From Ruegeria atlantica (lineage in GTDB: Bacteria > Pseudomonadota > Alphaproteobacteria > Rhodobacterales > Rhodobacteraceae): DNA of 64,000 nt. Made by a program: the position numbers and the translations under genes. Location: contig NZ_WQCF01000006.1 in the NCBI RefSeq assembly GCF_013032455.1, positions 62,001-126,000 on the forward strand. Direction: 5' to 3'. The notes beneath the pieces were generated by a model. The model did no database searches, was not told the DNA's origin, and worked only from the letters and a program-made list of their open reading frames with translations. This document shows, in pieces, positions 36,072-45,753 of this stretch; position 1 is the stretch's first letter; each line of letters opens with the position of its first letter.

Positions 36072-37483
36072 GCAGGCAGAATATTATGATTGATCCGGAA
36101 TAGGTTGTCCGGGTCGTATTTTCGCTTTATCTCGGCAAGCCTGCTTCCATTGGCTCCATAGGCGCCATCCAGCGCGTCACTTTGATCAGCGGGCATGAAG
36201 TTGACATAGGCGCTTCCGGTGGCGTGCGGGGTCATCCGATCATAGAGAGCACGCGCCCAGTTGATGCAGGCCTCATCCTTGGTCGGGTCCTCCCAACGGC
36301 TATGGACGTTCATAATAAAATGCGCGGATCTTTCCGGATATGCTGTAGCATCGGTCGGAACACGGGCCATGGCGCCGCCCACATGGGCAACAAAAACTTC
36401 CGAGGCCGGGTCCGGCAATTTGGCGATCCCCTCTAGCAGACCGGAAATCGCGTCGGGCGTCAGGGTGCTGAAATCATGACTTTTCCAATAGTTGCGCGCG
36501 CCTGAAGCCAGTAACGGGTCAAACGCGGATTGCCAGTCCACAAAGGCGTGAGGCGATATGACGTCCACAATTGGATTACCCAGCCCGCGCAACTCGGCCA
36601 TGGCTGCTTCGCCGTCGTTCATCGCACCGGCGTAACAGGCGGCAAAGATCAGAACCTCGCGCCCATGCCATTCTTCGGGCAGGAAGGGTAGGGGAGGAGC
36701 CATTCGCATCACGGCCCAAACCGTCAGCTCATCTGGTGCTGTATCGGCAATTTTGACATACTGTGCCAGTAGGTCTGGCGCTGCTTCGATTGGATGAACC
36801 ACCAAACCTGACAGGACCTCGGGGCCTAGGGGGTGTAACTGAAATTCGAATGACGTCACTACGCCGAAATTTCCTCCTCCACCACGAATGGCCCAGAACA
36901 GATCGGGATGCGAGGTGGCCGAGGTATGGACGATGGAACCATCTGCTGTGACGACTTCGGCTGAGATCAGATTGTCAATTGTCATGCCAAATTTGCGGGT
37001 TGTCCAACCGAATCCTCCGCCCAACGTTAGGCCTGCAATTCCAGTGGTGCCATTTATGCCCACCGGAACTGTCAGCCCGTGCGCCTGAGTTTCGCGATCG
37101 ACATCACCCAGAACCGCACCCGGAGCCACCCGAGCGGTTCTGGCCTGAGGATCAACGTGCACTGAACGCATCTGTGACAGGTCTAACATAACCGCGTCGT
37201 CCGCAACGGCGTGCCCGGCAATCTGGTGGCCGCCGGAACGTACCGACATGACTAATCCGGCATTGCGTACGAAATTCACTGCTTTTTGCACGTCGCTGGC
37301 GCCAAGGGCGCGGATAACAAAGCCAGGCCGACGGTCAACGACGCTGTTCCAGGTTGTGCGTGCCTCATCATAACCGGGGCTGCCGGGCAGATGGACGGCC
37401 CCTCTCAGTGATGCGTCCAATGCGTCCAGCGCGGCCTGATCTATCGAGGCCGATTGGCCATCAAGTGCTTTCAAATCAAACAT
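36068..37483 (-). CDS. FAD-binding oxidoreductase with berberine-bridge C-terminus
   Basis: A 471-residue flavoprotein. The PCMH-type FAD domain covers about 40-220, with VRSGGHQIAGHAV providing the histidine usually linked covalently to FAD, and TLGGGFGWTTRKFGM. The C-terminal BBE block (YVNFMPADQ ... KRKYDPDNLFRINHNI) is present. Relatives oxidise alcohols, amines or sugars (6-hydroxynicotine oxidase, berberine-bridge enzyme); the substrate here cannot be told. No signal peptide. It follows the DUF4242 and cyclase genes on the same strand, 116 bases after the DUF4242 stop, so co-transcription is possible. Confidence 0.9.
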   Translation of the reverse strand: MFDLKALDGQSASIDQAALDALDASLRGAVHLPGSPGYDEARTTWNSVVDRRPGFVIRALGASDVQKAVNFVRNAGLVMSVRSGGHQIAGHAVADDAVMLDLSQMRSVHVDPQARTARVAPGAVLGDVDRETQAHGLTVPVGINGTTGIAGLTLGGGFGWTTRKFGMTIDNLISAEVVTADGSIVHTSATSHPDLFWAIRGGGGNFGVVTSFEFQLHPLGPEVLSGLVVHPIEAAPDLLAQYVKIADTAPDELTVWAVMRMAPPLPFLPEEWHGREVLIFAACYAGAMNDGEAAMAELRGLGNPIVDVISPHAFVDWQSAFDPLLASGARNYWKSHDFSTLTPDAISGLLEGIAKLPDPASEVFVAHVGGAMARVPTDATAYPERSAHFIMNVHSRWEDPTKDEACINWARALYDRMTPHATGSAYVNFMPADQSDALDGAYGANGSRLAEIKRKYDPDNLFRINHNILPA

Positions 37484-37599
37484 GACTTTAAACCTTCCTT
37501 GCGTTGGTAAGGTTTCTTGTCTGACTGCCTCAATGGGAATGCGTTGGGTTTGTACTTAACTACGACCGGTGTTCCGGCGCGGCGGGCAGTTGAACCGGG

Positions 37600-37857
37600 T
37601 CAGGCAAAAATACCGGGATCGATCCGATCCACAGGTGTAATGACATCTGCCGGAATATTCAGCCGTTCAGCTGCTTTTCTCAGGCTCTCCTCATCGGGTG
37701 CTTCGTAAAGGCAATAGGTTTTGCGTTTGTCAGCGCTGAGGAACGAGAAAATCCATTCGATTCCGGTTTCGTCGTTTATCTCTTTGATATGAGCTTTGTC
37801 ATCGTCGCTGATGCTGAGCTGTTCAGCAAAATTACGTTCGATAATATACCTTGGCAT
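37600..37857 (-). CDS. DUF4242 family small protein
   Basis: An 85-residue protein starting at MPRYIIERNF, with a GGGGGG ribosome site 6-12 bases upstream. The family marks are the ferredoxin-like alpha/beta pattern: a first strand PRYIIER, the FSFLSADKRKTYCLYEAPDEESLRKAAERL block and the late AERLNIPADVITPVDRI. DUF4242 proteins are of unknown function and often lie near cyclase/TPR signalling genes or oxidoreductases. Here it starts 29 bases after the stop of the adenylate cyclase gene and precedes the flavin oxidase. Confidence 0.85.
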   Translation of the reverse strand: MPRYIIERNFAEQLSISDDDKAHIKEINDETGIEWIFSFLSADKRKTYCLYEAPDEESLRKAAERLNIPADVITPVDRIDPGIFA

Positions 37858-37886
37858 ATGCACCCCCCAGAGCATGTAATCAGGCT

Positions 37887-40800
37887 TTAACTGACAGGTC
37901 CTTCCAGTTTTGACCTAAGGGAAACCATACTCAATTTCTGGGCTGTTGCCAACGCGTCGGCCTCCAGATGCAAAGCCAGATCATGATCCTGCTTTGAGCC
38001 GCGACCTCGTAATGCCTGGGCGAACGCCGCTTTGCTATGGGCGATCCACGGGGGGCAGGCCATTTTGGTGTCGATTTCGATGGCCTTTGTGAACATCTTT
38101 TCGGCGGTCGGCCAATCGCCAAGCAATGCGGCCAAGCTCCCCAACCGTCGTGCGGCTGATCCGGTGCAAACTGTCGTGGCCCCGGCAGTGATGGTCAGAT
38201 CTTCGAACGGAGCCAACAAATCATACAGTGTTTGGGCGTGATCCCTGCTTTGTACAATGACGCAGATATCCGCCAGATAGGACAGAGTGGTCGAATACAT
38301 CGCATCCGGGGGTAGGGCGAACCCGCCTTCCGCCAGCTCATTCAAGATGCGTTCTGCAGCTTCGGTATAGCCCAGTTCGGCAGCGATCAATCCGAACCCG
38401 GGCTTCCAGGTTTGGTCCTCGGGGTTTTCGGACATGAGATGTTTGATGACTGGTGCGACTTCATGCAAGCGGTTCTGTTCGCGGCGTATGGTGAACATTT
38501 GAACCCCAAATACGCCTTCAACGTGCTTGCCGTGTGTTTGCCGCCCGATCCGGACAGCCTCATTGGCGTATTGTTCGGCATCCTCAAACTGCCCATCCAT
38601 AATGGCCACCATCGCCCGAGCATGCGTTTGCACCCAATAAAGCTGTAAGTGGTTGTCCTTTTGCGATACTTCCGTCAGCAAGTTCAGAGAGTGATCCATC
38701 AATTGCCGGTCCGCCATTTCAGCTCCAACAAAAAGGCTGAGCGTCCTGTCGCGGCCCTGATCGATTGTTCCTAGGTTTTCAGCAACCGTGTGCATCGCTT
38801 CAAGGTTTTCGCGCCAATTGCGCATCTCATTTTCCCGCCGCGCAATAAACGGTGCCCCATACCTCATCATCATGACCGAAAACTGGGATTTGTAATCCCC
38901 CAAGCGGGCTGCCAATTCCATGGATTGCTGGCCGTACCGAGCACCTTCCTTGTGTTGGCCGATAAACATGTAGGCCCGTGCCAACTGGCTTTGCAGCCCG
39001 CATTGGCGAACGTCGTCGCTGTCCGGCAGATTGGTAAGTGCGTCCAGACAAACTTCAATCGCTTCATCGTGTCGTTCACTGGACATCATGCAGGAATCTG
39101 CGAAGTAGCCTGCGATATCGGCGGCCAATTCCGCGTTTTCTAACTCGCGGGCTGCATCTGATGCTTCCTTGAGCAGTCGAACACCCTCAGACAATCGCCC
39201 GACGCTGTCTAGGCTTCGGCCCCGCAAAACCAGCCCCAGGATTCTTTCGACCTTATTGTCCGGGCCTAGGTTTTGCGCTGCATTGAGAGCCTCTTTGGCG
39301 CTGGCCATAGCCTCTTGGCTTGCAGAACGGGCTAGCGCCATTTCGGTAGCCGATTTCCAACGTGAAAAAGCGGCAGACCAGTCCTCAGCCTGGGTCAGAT
39401 GGTGGGCAACCAATTCGGGGCGGCGCGCGGTCTCGGCCGCCCGCAATTCGATCAGGGCTTTGGCAACATTTGCGTGCTGCGCTCTGCGGGTTGCACTGAG
39501 CATGGATTGGTAGGCTGTGTCGCGGATGAGGGCATGGCGAAAGACAAAGTGATCCTTGTTGTGGCCGCTTTCAAATATCAAGCCTGATTTGCACAGTTCC
39601 TCCAACCCGGTTTGCACCATCGCGGCGTCTGCTCCCATGGCCTGACGCAGAAGCGTGGGCTCGAATTCACGACCAATCACCGAGCCGGTTAGGGCCACTT
39701 GTTTGGCATCGGGGGATACGGCGTCAAGCCGTGCCATGAGGGCGCCTTTCAGTGATGAAGGTACGCCGATTTGTCCCTGGGTGCCCGAGGCCATCATGGT
39801 GCGCGTCATCTCTTCGACAAACAGGGGAACCCCATCGGTTTTTTCAGCGATCAAAGCCACCAGATTGTCATCCGGTTCCTTCCCCGAAACATTGCGGATC
39901 AGGTTAGCCACATGACTGCTGTCGAAGCGTCGAAGTTGCAGCGTATGCACGTGGGTATCGCCTTCGTCCCTATCTAGATCCCAACCCGGACGATGCGTTA
40001 TCAGGATCATCAAGGGCAAGTCGGTGCAGATGGATTTGAGGCGGCCCAGCAGTGCTTGGGTCGAAGGGTCGATCCAATGGGCATCCTCAACACATAGGAC
40101 AACCGGGCGAACCGCTGAGCGTGCCTTTACCGTGCTGATCAAGGTTTGAATGGTCAGGTCACGCTGCTCCTGCGGAGAGAGGTTGAGCACTTGCTTGGCC
40201 AGGCCGCTGCGAGGGGCAACGAGTGCAGCAAATACTGGCAGCACCTGATCAAGTTCGATCCCTGGTCGAGTTTCCAACATGGCGCGAACATGGCCCACGA
40301 CCTTGTCATCTTCGTAGTCCGGGCCGACCCCAGCATCCTGGGCAATGCGTTCCGTTACTGGGTAAAACGGGCTGGTGTTAAGATAGGGCGAACAGTTCAG
40401 CCGCAGTATGTCCGCGGTATTGGCAATGTCTTTGTTGCTCAGAAAATCTTCGGTAAGCCGCGACTTTCCAATGCCAGCCTCACCAGCCAAGAGAACAACT
40501 TCGCCCTCGCCACCTTGGACGCGTTTCCATGCCTGATGTAGAATGTCTTTTTCGAAATCTCGCCCGATCAAAGTGCTACTGGCGTCTTCCCCGTGGACAG
40601 CGCGGAACCGGCTTTCAGCACTGCGCTCTGCGACCACCTGCAACAGCGTGCGCGGGTCTTTGAACCCTTTCAAAGAGACCGAGCCCTGCGAAGAAAATTC
40701 GAAAATCCTATGTAAGGTGCTTTCGGTTTCTTCCTTGGGCAGAACAATGGTATTCGGCGCGGCCTTTTCCTGAATGCGTGCGGCAAGGTTGAGGATAGGC

Positions 40801-41429
40801 CCGGTCATCGCCCCTTCTTCATAGGTGTTCTCCCCAATTGTGTCGCCAACAACGACGTCCCCGCTAGCTATGCCTACGCGGGCAGATAGGGGTTCACCAT
40901 CCAGGGTTTTCAAGGTTTTTACGCGCTCGACCGCATCCAACGCAGCTTTAACCGCGCGAATAGCGTGATCCTCAAAAGCGTGCGGCCAGCCAAAGAAAAC
41001 CAACAGCCCGTCGCCCAGATACTTGGCAACATAACCACCGTACCGCGTAACGGCCCCGGCCACGGCGTCTTGGTAATTTTGCAGCAACACACGCATGTCC
41101 TCGGCGTCCAGGCGATTGGTAAGCTCTGTCGAGCCAACCAAATCAGCAAAAAAAACCGTCAAGTGGCGCCGCTCGGCCGCTGGCGAGGTCTGTGCCTGAG
41201 TGCGGTCTGGTGCAAAGCTCGGTGAGACGACGTTGTCCTGCTGTGTTTCGCGCAAACCCTGTAGAGCAGCGAGCAGGATTTTTCTGTGTCCCAAAGACAC
41301 GCCTATTTCGCGCAAATCGTCGTTGGTCAGCAGGGGCAATACACGCGTGTCGATATCATTGTGGGCAAATGCGTCAACATATTGCTCCAGCCCAAGTGTC
41401 TTAAGCCATTCAGCGACCTCTAAGCCCAT
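37887..41429 (-). CDS. SAM domain / class III adenylate cyclase / AAA ATPase / TPR signalling protein
   Basis: A 1180-residue multidomain protein. Residues 1-60 form a sterile alpha motif (VAEWLKTLGLEQYVDAF). About 85-250 form a class III nucleotide cyclase with both metal aspartates (D96 in FADLVGST and D140 in YLGDGLLVFFG). About 285-600 form an AAA/STAND-type ATPase with Walker A GEAGIGKS (316-323) and VLCVEDAHWIDPST. The remainder is TPR-like helical repeats. Such proteins probably couple ligand or partner binding to cNMP synthesis. No membrane segment. A cNMP-binding protein is encoded at 60081-63185; a link between the two is only speculation. Confidence 0.92.
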   Translation of the reverse strand: MGLEVAEWLKTLGLEQYVDAFAHNDIDTRVLPLLTNDDLREIGVSLGHRKILLAALQGLRETQQDNVVSPSFAPDRTQAQTSPAAERRHLTVFFADLVGSTELTNRLDAEDMRVLLQNYQDAVAGAVTRYGGYVAKYLGDGLLVFFGWPHAFEDHAIRAVKAALDAVERVKTLKTLDGEPLSARVGIASGDVVVGDTIGENTYEEGAMTGPILNLAARIQEKAAPNTIVLPKEETESTLHRIFEFSSQGSVSLKGFKDPRTLLQVVAERSAESRFRAVHGEDASSTLIGRDFEKDILHQAWKRVQGGEGEVVLLAGEAGIGKSRLTEDFLSNKDIANTADILRLNCSPYLNTSPFYPVTERIAQDAGVGPDYEDDKVVGHVRAMLETRPGIELDQVLPVFAALVAPRSGLAKQVLNLSPQEQRDLTIQTLISTVKARSAVRPVVLCVEDAHWIDPSTQALLGRLKSICTDLPLMILITHRPGWDLDRDEGDTHVHTLQLRRFDSSHVANLIRNVSGKEPDDNLVALIAEKTDGVPLFVEEMTRTMMASGTQGQIGVPSSLKGALMARLDAVSPDAKQVALTGSVIGREFEPTLLRQAMGADAAMVQTGLEELCKSGLIFESGHNKDHFVFRHALIRDTAYQSMLSATRRAQHANVAKALIELRAAETARRPELVAHHLTQAEDWSAAFSRWKSATEMALARSASQEAMASAKEALNAAQNLGPDNKVERILGLVLRGRSLDSVGRLSEGVRLLKEASDAARELENAELAADIAGYFADSCMMSSERHDEAIEVCLDALTNLPDSDDVRQCGLQSQLARAYMFIGQHKEGARYGQQSMELAARLGDYKSQFSVMMMRYGAPFIARRENEMRNWRENLEAMHTVAENLGTIDQGRDRTLSLFVGAEMADRQLMDHSLNLLTEVSQKDNHLQLYWVQTHARAMVAIMDGQFEDAEQYANEAVRIGRQTHGKHVEGVFGVQMFTIRREQNRLHEVAPVIKHLMSENPEDQTWKPGFGLIAAELGYTEAAERILNELAEGGFALPPDAMYSTTLSYLADICVIVQSRDHAQTLYDLLAPFEDLTITAGATTVCTGSAARRLGSLAALLGDWPTAEKMFTKAIEIDTKMACPPWIAHSKAAFAQALRGRGSKQDHDLALHLEADALATAQKLSMVSLRSKLEGPVS

Positions 41430-41618
41430 AAGGAGATCATGCGTAGGAATTAATGCCTGATCAAGATCGCGCTTGTTTTCCCTATCCTAAACCTATCGAT
41501 GGCCTTCGATAGATGAACTATTCTGGACATTTTGGCGTCGAAACTTTTGTGAAGAAGATAAGAGACGTTTCGGAACTGTCGGAATTGCGAAACTTCGGAA
41601 ATTGAGACACTTAAAAAT

Positions 41619-41695
41619 TGGTCGGAGTGAGAGGATTCGAACCTCCGACCCCTGCCTCCCGAAGACAGTGCTCTACCAGGCTGAGCTACACTCCG
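41619..41695 (-). tRNA. tRNA-Pro (anticodon CGG)
   Basis: A 77-base tRNA read on the minus strand. The acceptor stem CGGAGTG pairs with CACTCCG. The D-arm AGCTCAGCCTGGTAGAGC, an anticodon stem CTGTC/GGCAG with loop TTCGGGA (anticodon CGG) and the T-arm with GGTTCGAATCC are all present. The discriminator is A and the CCA end is encoded. A run of T follows on the same strand (complement of 41612-41618) and may help termination. Confidence 0.97.
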
Positions 41696-41791
41696 ACCGT
41701 GGCGGGTGATCTATACCCGAGGATATGGATGTGCAAGAGGGATTTTCTGGCGGTGATCAGGAATTCATCAGCCTCTTCGTCCACATTCCCT

Positions 41792-42907
41792 TCAAGGTAG
41801 AGGGTTGGTTCGATAAAGCCGAATCTTAGTGCCGCCGTGGTCCACAACTGGTCCTGCGGGCAGCAAAGGCAGGCGCGTTGCGCGGGCGAGTGATTGATTG
41901 CTGGTTACGATGCCGACGCGCCAACCGGAAAATCGTGATGTTAGGGTCTTACCTAGGCTGCCATACAGCGAGCGGAGGCGTTTTTCGTCTCCGATTCTTG
42001 CACCATATGGGGGATTGACAATTACCAAGCCCGCTGAGCCTGTCGGGGGTTTTACGTCGCTGACCGATCGGCACAGAAATTGGGTATGCGCGGCAACATC
42101 GGCGCGATGGGCATTTGTACTGGCCGCATCGACGGCCCCGGCATTCCGGTCGGACCCAATGAACACTGTGTCAGTTTCCACTTTTGATCTGTCCTGGCGC
42201 ATTGCGGACCATGCGTTTGAATCGAAACCAGGCATATCTTCGAAAGCGAAACTGCGAGAGCGTCCGGGGTTTAACCCTAGTGCGATCTCGGCGGCTTCGA
42301 TGACAAAGGTGCCTGACCCACACATTGGGTCCACAACTGGTTCGGTCCCGTCAAAACCGCACTCACGTAGGAACATTGCCGCCATGGTTTCGCGCATGGG
42401 TGCCTTAGCTACTGCTGACTTGTGGCCGCGCTTGTGCAGCGGGTCACCGGAGGTGTCGATCGAGAAAGTACAAATGTCCTTTTCGATGCGTAGCAAAACG
42501 CGCAGGCCCGCATCGGGCGAGATCGGCGCACCGAGTGTTTCTGTGATCGCTCGTTCGACCCTTTGCCGAGCTGCTCCTGCATGGTAAATGCGGGATTTAC
42601 GGCTTGTAGCCTCAACCTTGATCGGAATGTCCGAGCGCAGGAACTCGGCCCAAGGGAACTTGCGTGCGCGTTTGTCAAGCTGCGCCAAATGGACAGCCGG
42701 GAAACTGCCTATCCGGGCAAGAACTTTATTGGCTCCGCGCAGGCATAGGTTTGCACGCCAGACTTCAGGCCAGGCACCGTGGACGTTTACCCCGCCAGCC
42801 ACGATTTTAGCGTCTGCGAATCCCTTTTCCAAAGCTTCGGCATGTAGCGGAGCCTCAAGCCCGGGTGTGGCGACCAAAAAAATTTCAAATTCGGTGTTTT
42901 GTTCCAT
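41792..42907 (-). CDS. THUMP-domain class I SAM-dependent RNA methyltransferase (RlmL/Trm-like)
   Basis: A 371-residue enzyme. The N-terminal half (about 45-150) is a THUMP RNA-binding region (VEATSRKSRIYHAGAARQRVE). The C-terminal half is a Rossmann methyltransferase with the SAM loop DPMCGSGTFVIEAAEIA and the catalytic NPPYGARIG, the mark of N2-guanine or N6-adenine RNA methylases. It resembles the N-terminal methyltransferase of E. coli RlmL (23S rRNA m2G2445). It lies alone between tRNA-Pro and the nqr operon. Confidence 0.9.
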   Translation of the reverse strand: MEQNTEFEIFLVATPGLEAPLHAEALEKGFADAKIVAGGVNVHGAWPEVWRANLCLRGANKVLARIGSFPAVHLAQLDKRARKFPWAEFLRSDIPIKVEATSRKSRIYHAGAARQRVERAITETLGAPISPDAGLRVLLRIEKDICTFSIDTSGDPLHKRGHKSAVAKAPMRETMAAMFLRECGFDGTEPVVDPMCGSGTFVIEAAEIALGLNPGRSRSFAFEDMPGFDSNAWSAMRQDRSKVETDTVFIGSDRNAGAVDAASTNAHRADVAAHTQFLCRSVSDVKPPTGSAGLVIVNPPYGARIGDEKRLRSLYGSLGKTLTSRFSGWRVGIVTSNQSLARATRLPLLPAGPVVDHGGTKIRLYRTNPLP

Positions 42908-43127
42908 TGGCAGTACCTACACCGGAAGCATTCCGGGTGCGACCGGCAAATTTTCCTGCGACAAATCGTAAATTTACAACGGAAAGCGGCGATCACGGCC
43001 AATTTGCGCGTCAACGGGTTTGCTTTTGACGTCATCCCCGCGTAAACGGTGCCAAATCTGAATTCCGCCCGCGGACTTTTAACGCATTCTGACGCTTTTG
43101 CGGCGACGCCAAAGAAATCACGCGTTA

Positions 43128-43156
43128 TTGTCTGGACCGGATATGGGGTAGATATA
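43128..43156 (+). promoter_or_regulatory. Candidate sigma-70 promoter of the nqr operon
   Basis: TTGTCT (43128-43133) and GATATA (43151-43156) are separated by 17 bases and lie about 40 bases before the nqrA start. The match to the TTGACA/TATAAT consensus is partial and was made by eye. Confidence 0.35.
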
Positions 43157-43195
43157 TTAAGGCGCAGGGAATGAGGCTTGGAAGACCGTACCGAC

Positions 43196-44539
43196 ATGCA
43201 AACGTTCAAACTTAAAAAGGGGTTGGAGCTGCCGGTGCTGGGTGCGCCGGATCAGATTATCCAGCCAGGACCTGAATTTAGGACCGTTGGGGTATTGGGC
43301 GGGGATTACCTGGGCCTAAAACCACGCATGCTGGTTCAGGAAGGTGATACGGTTCAGCGTGGAACGCCGCTGTTCTGTCATAAGGACGCGCCAGAGGCGA
43401 TGATGGTTGCCCCGCTCAGCGGCAAGATTGTGGCCGTCAATCGCGGCGCCCGCCGTGTGTTGCAGAGTGTGGTGATCGAGGTGTCCGACCCCAACGATAC
43501 GGGGCTGGATTTCTCGGGCGTTGGTAATTCGGACGACGCTGAAGGTGTGACCGAAAAGCTGTGCGCGGCTGGTCTTTGGACGGCGTTCCGCACGCGGCCC
43601 TATTCGAAAATGCCAGTGCCGGGCACCAAGCCTGAGGCTATTTTCGTTACCGCCATGGATAGTGAGCCACTTGCAGCTGACGCGGCCGTGATCATTGCCG
43701 ATGCTGGTGAGGCGTTTGCAGCAGGCCTGGGCGCGATTGCCAAGCTTACAGAGGGCAAAACCTATCTGTGCCAAAAAGATGGCGATTCTATTCCGGGCGC
43801 GGATGTGCCTGGGGTTGAGGCCGCGGCATTCTCAGGGCCGCATCCAGCGGGTCTGGCTGGTACACACATCCATTTCCTCGAGCCGCTGGCAGGGAATAAG
43901 CAGGTCTGGACCATCGGTTATCAAGATGTGATTGCCATAGGCCGTCTGATGCAGACCGGTCATTTGGACCCGAATGTCGTGATCGCAATAAGCGGCCCGG
44001 GCGCGCGTCAACCGCGCCTGATCCGTACTGTGATGGGTGCTTCGACCGACGACCTGACCCGTGATGAGATCGCTGTAGATGGTACGCCGCGGGTCATCTC
44101 GGGCTCGATCCTGTCCGGAACCCATGCGGAAGGCCCCACTGCATATCTGGGTCGTTTCGCGCGCCAGATTTCTATCATCCGCGAAGATCACGACCAGATT
44201 CCAATGGGTTGGATTCGTCCAATGCCATCGAAATACTCGGTACAGCCGGTGTTGGGGTCGGCACTTTCGAACAAATTGTTCAACCTGACCAGCAACCTGA
44301 ATGGGGGCCGTCGTGCGATGGTGCCGACAGGTGTGTTTGAACGGCTGATGCCACAGGATTACCTGCCGACGCAGTTGTTGCGCGCGCTTCTGGTAATGGA
44401 TACCGACAGCGCTCAGGCATTGGGTGCGCTCGAGTTGGACGAAGAGGATCTGGGCCTTGTCGGCTTTGCCTGTCCGGCGAAATATGAATACGGGCTGGCG
44501 CTGCGCGACTGCCTGACCAAAATCGAAAAGGAGGGCTGA
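43196..44539 (+). CDS. nqrA: Na+-translocating NADH:ubiquinone reductase subunit A
   Basis: A 447-residue NqrA. The ATG at 43196 gives MQTFKLKKGLELPV, the family N-terminus, with GGAAGA 10 bases upstream; a TTG at 43178 is rejected. Family blocks seen are LKPRMLVQEGDTVQRG (Rnf/Nqr barrel-sandwich), the SGPHPAGLAGTHIHFLEPL segment and DYLPTQLLRALL. NqrA is the cytoplasmic subunit that holds or approaches the quinone site of the Na+-pumping NADH dehydrogenase. First gene of nqrABCDEF; nqrB starts 5 bases later. Confidence 0.97.
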   Translation: MQTFKLKKGLELPVLGAPDQIIQPGPEFRTVGVLGGDYLGLKPRMLVQEGDTVQRGTPLFCHKDAPEAMMVAPLSGKIVAVNRGARRVLQSVVIEVSDPNDTGLDFSGVGNSDDAEGVTEKLCAAGLWTAFRTRPYSKMPVPGTKPEAIFVTAMDSEPLAADAAVIIADAGEAFAAGLGAIAKLTEGKTYLCQKDGDSIPGADVPGVEAAAFSGPHPAGLAGTHIHFLEPLAGNKQVWTIGYQDVIAIGRLMQTGHLDPNVVIAISGPGARQPRLIRTVMGASTDDLTRDEIAVDGTPRVISGSILSGTHAEGPTAYLGRFARQISIIREDHDQIPMGWIRPMPSKYSVQPVLGSALSNKLFNLTSNLNGGRRAMVPTGVFERLMPQDYLPTQLLRALLVMDTDSAQALGALELDEEDLGLVGFACPAKYEYGLALRDCLTKIEKEG

Positions 44540-44544
44540 TCCAA

Positions 44545-45753
44545 ATGGGTTTGCGCAACTTCTTTGATCGGATCGAGCCGAACTTTACCAAGGGCGGCAA
44601 GTACGAGAAGTATTTCCCCATCTACGAGATGGTGGAGAGCTTCATTTACACTCCGAAAACTGTCACTTCCGTCGCTCCCCATGCGCGGTCCTTTGTGGAT
44701 ATGAAGCGGATCATGACTTATGTCGTGATTGCGACGATCCCCTGCATCCTGTTCGGGATGTGGAATACCGGCTATCAGGCGAACACGGCCATTGCCGCAT
44801 TGGGACCGGACGCCGCTACCGGCTGGCGCATCGCTTTGCTGCAGATGTTTGGCATCTCGCTGGACCCGTCCAGCCTGTTTGCTAATGTTATGCACGGGAT
44901 GTTGTATTTCTTGCCCATCTACATCGTCACTCTTGTGGCGGGGGGCATTTTCGAGGTTATCTTCGCTACTGTGCGCGGCCATGAGGTGAACGAAGGTTTC
45001 CTTGTGACCTCAATGCTTTACACGCTGATCATGCCGGCGACCACGCCATTGTGGCAGGTGGCTCTGGGCATTATTTTCGGTGTGGTCATCGGTAAAGAGG
45101 TCTTTGGCGGCACCGGCAAAAACTTCCTCAACCCTGCGCTGGTCGGTCGTGCATTCCTGTATTTTGCCTATCCGGCGAACATGTCGGGTGACACGGTCTG
45201 GACACCGGTTGACGGCTTTTCGGGCGCAACTGCACTGTCGGTTTCTGCGTCCGAAGGCTATCAGGCGCTGGCAGCCGAAGGTCTGACCTGGTGGAATGCC
45301 TTCTTGGGCTTCATGCAGGGTAGCTTTGGCGAAACCTCGACACTGGCCTGTCTGATAGGTCTGTGCTTCCTGCTGGCGACGCGCATAGCGAACTATCGCC
45401 TGATCGTTGGCTGTTTGGGGGGTATGATCGTCTTTTCCCTGCTGCTGAACCTGATCGGCTCGGAAACCAACCCGATGTTTGCAATGCCGTGGTACTGGCA
45501 CCTTGTCGTTGGTGGCTACGCCTTTGGCCTTGTCTTCATGGTCACCGAACCGGTTTCGGCCAGTCACACCAATCTGGGCCGCTATATCTACGGCGCGCTG
45601 ATAGGTTTCATGGTTGTGATGATCCGTGTCGTTAACCCGGCTTTCCCCGAAGGCATGATGCTGGCTATCCTGTTCGGCAACGTCTTCGCACCGCTGATCG
45701 ATTATTTCGTCGTTCAGGCCAACATTAAACGGAGGGCGCGTCGCCATGTCTGA
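44545..45753 (+). CDS. nqrB: Na+-translocating NADH:ubiquinone reductase subunit B
   Basis: A 402-residue membrane protein, the largest membrane subunit, with about ten helices. The covalent FMN site is Thr229 in DGFSGATALS, to be loaded by ApbE. It also binds riboflavin and forms the Na+ pathway in known complexes. It overlaps nqrC by 8 bases. Confidence 0.97.
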   Translation: MGLRNFFDRIEPNFTKGGKYEKYFPIYEMVESFIYTPKTVTSVAPHARSFVDMKRIMTYVVIATIPCILFGMWNTGYQANTAIAALGPDAATGWRIALLQMFGISLDPSSLFANVMHGMLYFLPIYIVTLVAGGIFEVIFATVRGHEVNEGFLVTSMLYTLIMPATTPLWQVALGIIFGVVIGKEVFGGTGKNFLNPALVGRAFLYFAYPANMSGDTVWTPVDGFSGATALSVSASEGYQALAAEGLTWWNAFLGFMQGSFGETSTLACLIGLCFLLATRIANYRLIVGCLGGMIVFSLLLNLIGSETNPMFAMPWYWHLVVGGYAFGLVFMVTEPVSASHTNLGRYIYGALIGFMVVMIRVVNPAFPEGMMLAILFGNVFAPLIDYFVVQANIKRRARRHV

